Origin: Streptomyces sp. NRRL B-1140
GTDB lineage: Bacteria; Actinomycetota; Actinomycetes; Streptomycetales; Streptomycetaceae
Direction of reading: 5' to 3'
DNA length: 13,959 bases
Assembly: GCF_001280065.1 (NCBI RefSeq)
Contig: NZ_LGEA01000108.1
Coordinates: 1 to 13,959, forward strand
The position numbers and the translations under genes are program-made. Of this stretch, positions 13,116 to 13,959 are shown piece by piece. Position 1 is the first letter of the stretch, and each line of letters opens with the position of its first letter. The notes beneath the pieces were generated by a model, which saw only the letters and a program-made list of their open reading frames with translations, was not told the DNA's origin and searched no databases.

Positions 13116-13959
13116 GACCACCATGGCCCCCGGCGTCGAGCTCGGCGCCGACACGGCGCCCGTACACAACCCCTACACCGGCGAGGTCATCGCCTCGGTG
13201 CCCACCGTCGCCGCGGGCGCCGTCGGCGGCATCCTGCGGCAGGCCGGGCGCGGGCGCCGCACCGCGGCCGCTCTGTCCCGTGCCTCCAGGGCCGGGGTCC
13301 TGGAGCGCGCCGCCCGCCTGGTCGAGCGGCGCGCCGAGTCCTTCGCCCGGCTGATCGTCGGTGAGGCCGGCAAGACCATCGCCCAGGCCCGCAAGGAAGT
13401 CGCCCGCGCGGTCAACACCCTGTCCCTGTCCGGAGCGGAGGCACGGCGCAACGTCGGCGAGGTGATTCCCTTCGACTCCTACGAGGGCTCCGAGAAACGG
13501 CAGGGCTGGTTCACCCGCGAACCGCTGGGCATCATCGCCGCCATCACCCCGTTCAACGACCCCCTCAACCTGGTCGCCCACAAGCTCGGCCCGGCCATCG
13601 CCGGCGGCAACGCGGTCATCCTGAAACCGTCCGCGCTGACGCCGCTGTCCGCCCTGAGACTGGTCGACACCCTCATCGAGGCCGGCCTGCCCGAGGAGAT
13701 CGTCACCGTCGTCAACGGCGATGCCGGCATCGCCGCCGCGATCGTCGCCGCCCCCGACGTGCGCATGGTGTCCTTCACCGGCGGATTCGCCACCGGCGAG
13801 GCCATCTCCCGCACCGCCGGCCTGAAGAAACTCGCCATGGACCTCGGCGGCAACGCCCCGGTCATCGTCATGGACGACGCCGACCTCGACGAGGCCGTGG
13901 CCTCCTGCGTCTCCGGCGCGTTCTGGGCCGCCGGCCAGAACTGCATCGGCACCCAGCGG
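13108..13959 (+). CDS. Aldehyde dehydrogenase superfamily protein (3' end cut by window edge)
   Basis: An open frame of 284 codons runs from a GTG at 13108 to the window edge. GGAG lies 7 nt upstream, inside the end of the homoserine dehydrogenase gene, and the two frames overlap by 8 nt, so they are co-transcribed and probably coupled. The product starts [20 protein letters not shown] (initiator GTG). ALDH motifs follow in order: [22 protein letters not shown], the cofactor segment TPFNDPLN then [32 protein letters not shown], and the catalytic GQNCIGTQR with Cys279. Asp245 stands where most ALDHs have the general-base Glu, 34 residues before the Cys as expected. TPFNDPLN and NCIGTQR recall the lactaldehyde, phosphonoacetaldehyde and sulfoacetaldehyde branches. 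A fitting role is oxidising the semialdehyde made by the partner dehydrogenase. The substrate is unproven. Confidence 0.9.
   Translation, partial: MSETTMAPGVELGADTAPVHNPYTGEVIASVPTVAAGAVGGILRQAGRGRRTAAALSRASRAGVLERAARLVERRAESFARLIVGEAGKTIAQARKEVARAVNTLSLSGAEARRNVGEVIPFDSYEGSEKRQGWFTREPLGIIAAITPFNDPLNLVAHKLGPAIAGGNAVILKPSALTPLSALRLVDTLIEAGLPEEIVTVVNGDAGIAAAIVAAPDVRMVSFTGGFATGEAISRTAGLKKLAMDLGGNAPVIVMDDADLDEAVASCVSGAFWAAGQNCIGTQR

Noticed and set aside
11904..13169. Minus-strand ORF of 421 codons
   Set aside because: It is antisense to the homoserine dehydrogenase family gene, which has intact catalytic motifs.

Overview
The window looks like chromosomal DNA from a Streptomyces or a close relative. 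Base composition is very GC-rich with strong GC3 bias, so long spurious antisense ORFs are common. Only one TTA codon is seen among the genes. The families present are typical of streptomycetes: a tandem-HAMP sensor kinase, a STAS anti-anti-sigma factor, a PAS/GAF/SpoIIE/HATPase phosphatase, a family I36 secreted inhibitor-like protein and a DM13 protein. There is no sign of phage, insertion sequence, CRISPR, rRNA or tRNA. The window cuts two genes, one at each end.

Layout. Positions 1-741 (minus) hold the N-terminal part of a soluble multi-HAMP signalling protein with a 276-bp repeat period. Positions 1007-1411 (minus) encode a STAS-domain anti-sigma antagonist, divergent from a small winged-helix regulator (1518-1847, plus) that appears leaderless. 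A strong bidirectional hairpin (1913-1948) separates this regulator from a translationally coupled pair on the minus strand: a cysteine-containing lipoprotein of unknown function (2337-2990) and a secreted I36-type protein (1963-2340). About 350 bp of non-coding DNA follows, holding a tandem 19-bp repeat and a terminator hairpin.

Positions 3337-4644 (minus) encode a secreted GH30 subfamily 8 glucuronoxylanase. Its leader carries a good promoter and two different sugar-operator-like palindromes, and its third codon is TTA. Positions 4840-5793 (minus) encode a LysR regulator with a perfect T-N11-A palindrome over its own -10. It is divergent from a prpF-like isomerase gene (5965-7086) and a MatC-like carboxylate transporter gene (7191-8444), which together form a small organic-acid uptake and isomerisation module ended by a hairpin.

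Positions 8603-11062 (plus) encode the five-domain SpoIIE-type phosphatase, convergent with a membrane-anchored DM13 protein (11150-11707, minus). After about 320 bp of unexplained sequence, an ACT-less homoserine dehydrogenase (12027-13115) overlaps by 8 nt an aldehyde dehydrogenase (13108 to the window end).

Functional themes. (1) Partner-switching and stress signalling: HAMP protein, STAS protein and SpoIIE/HATPase protein. (2) Extracellular biology: xylanase, I36 protein and lipoprotein. (3) Small-molecule catabolism: LysR-PrpF-MatC, and Hom-ALDH, which could convert homoserine or a similar hydroxy-acid through a semialdehyde to an acid such as aspartate. The least explained parts are the coupled lipoprotein/I36 pair with its tandem upstream repeats, the Hom-ALDH pair with an Asp at the usual ALDH general-base Glu, and the doubly controlled, TTA-containing xylanase gene.
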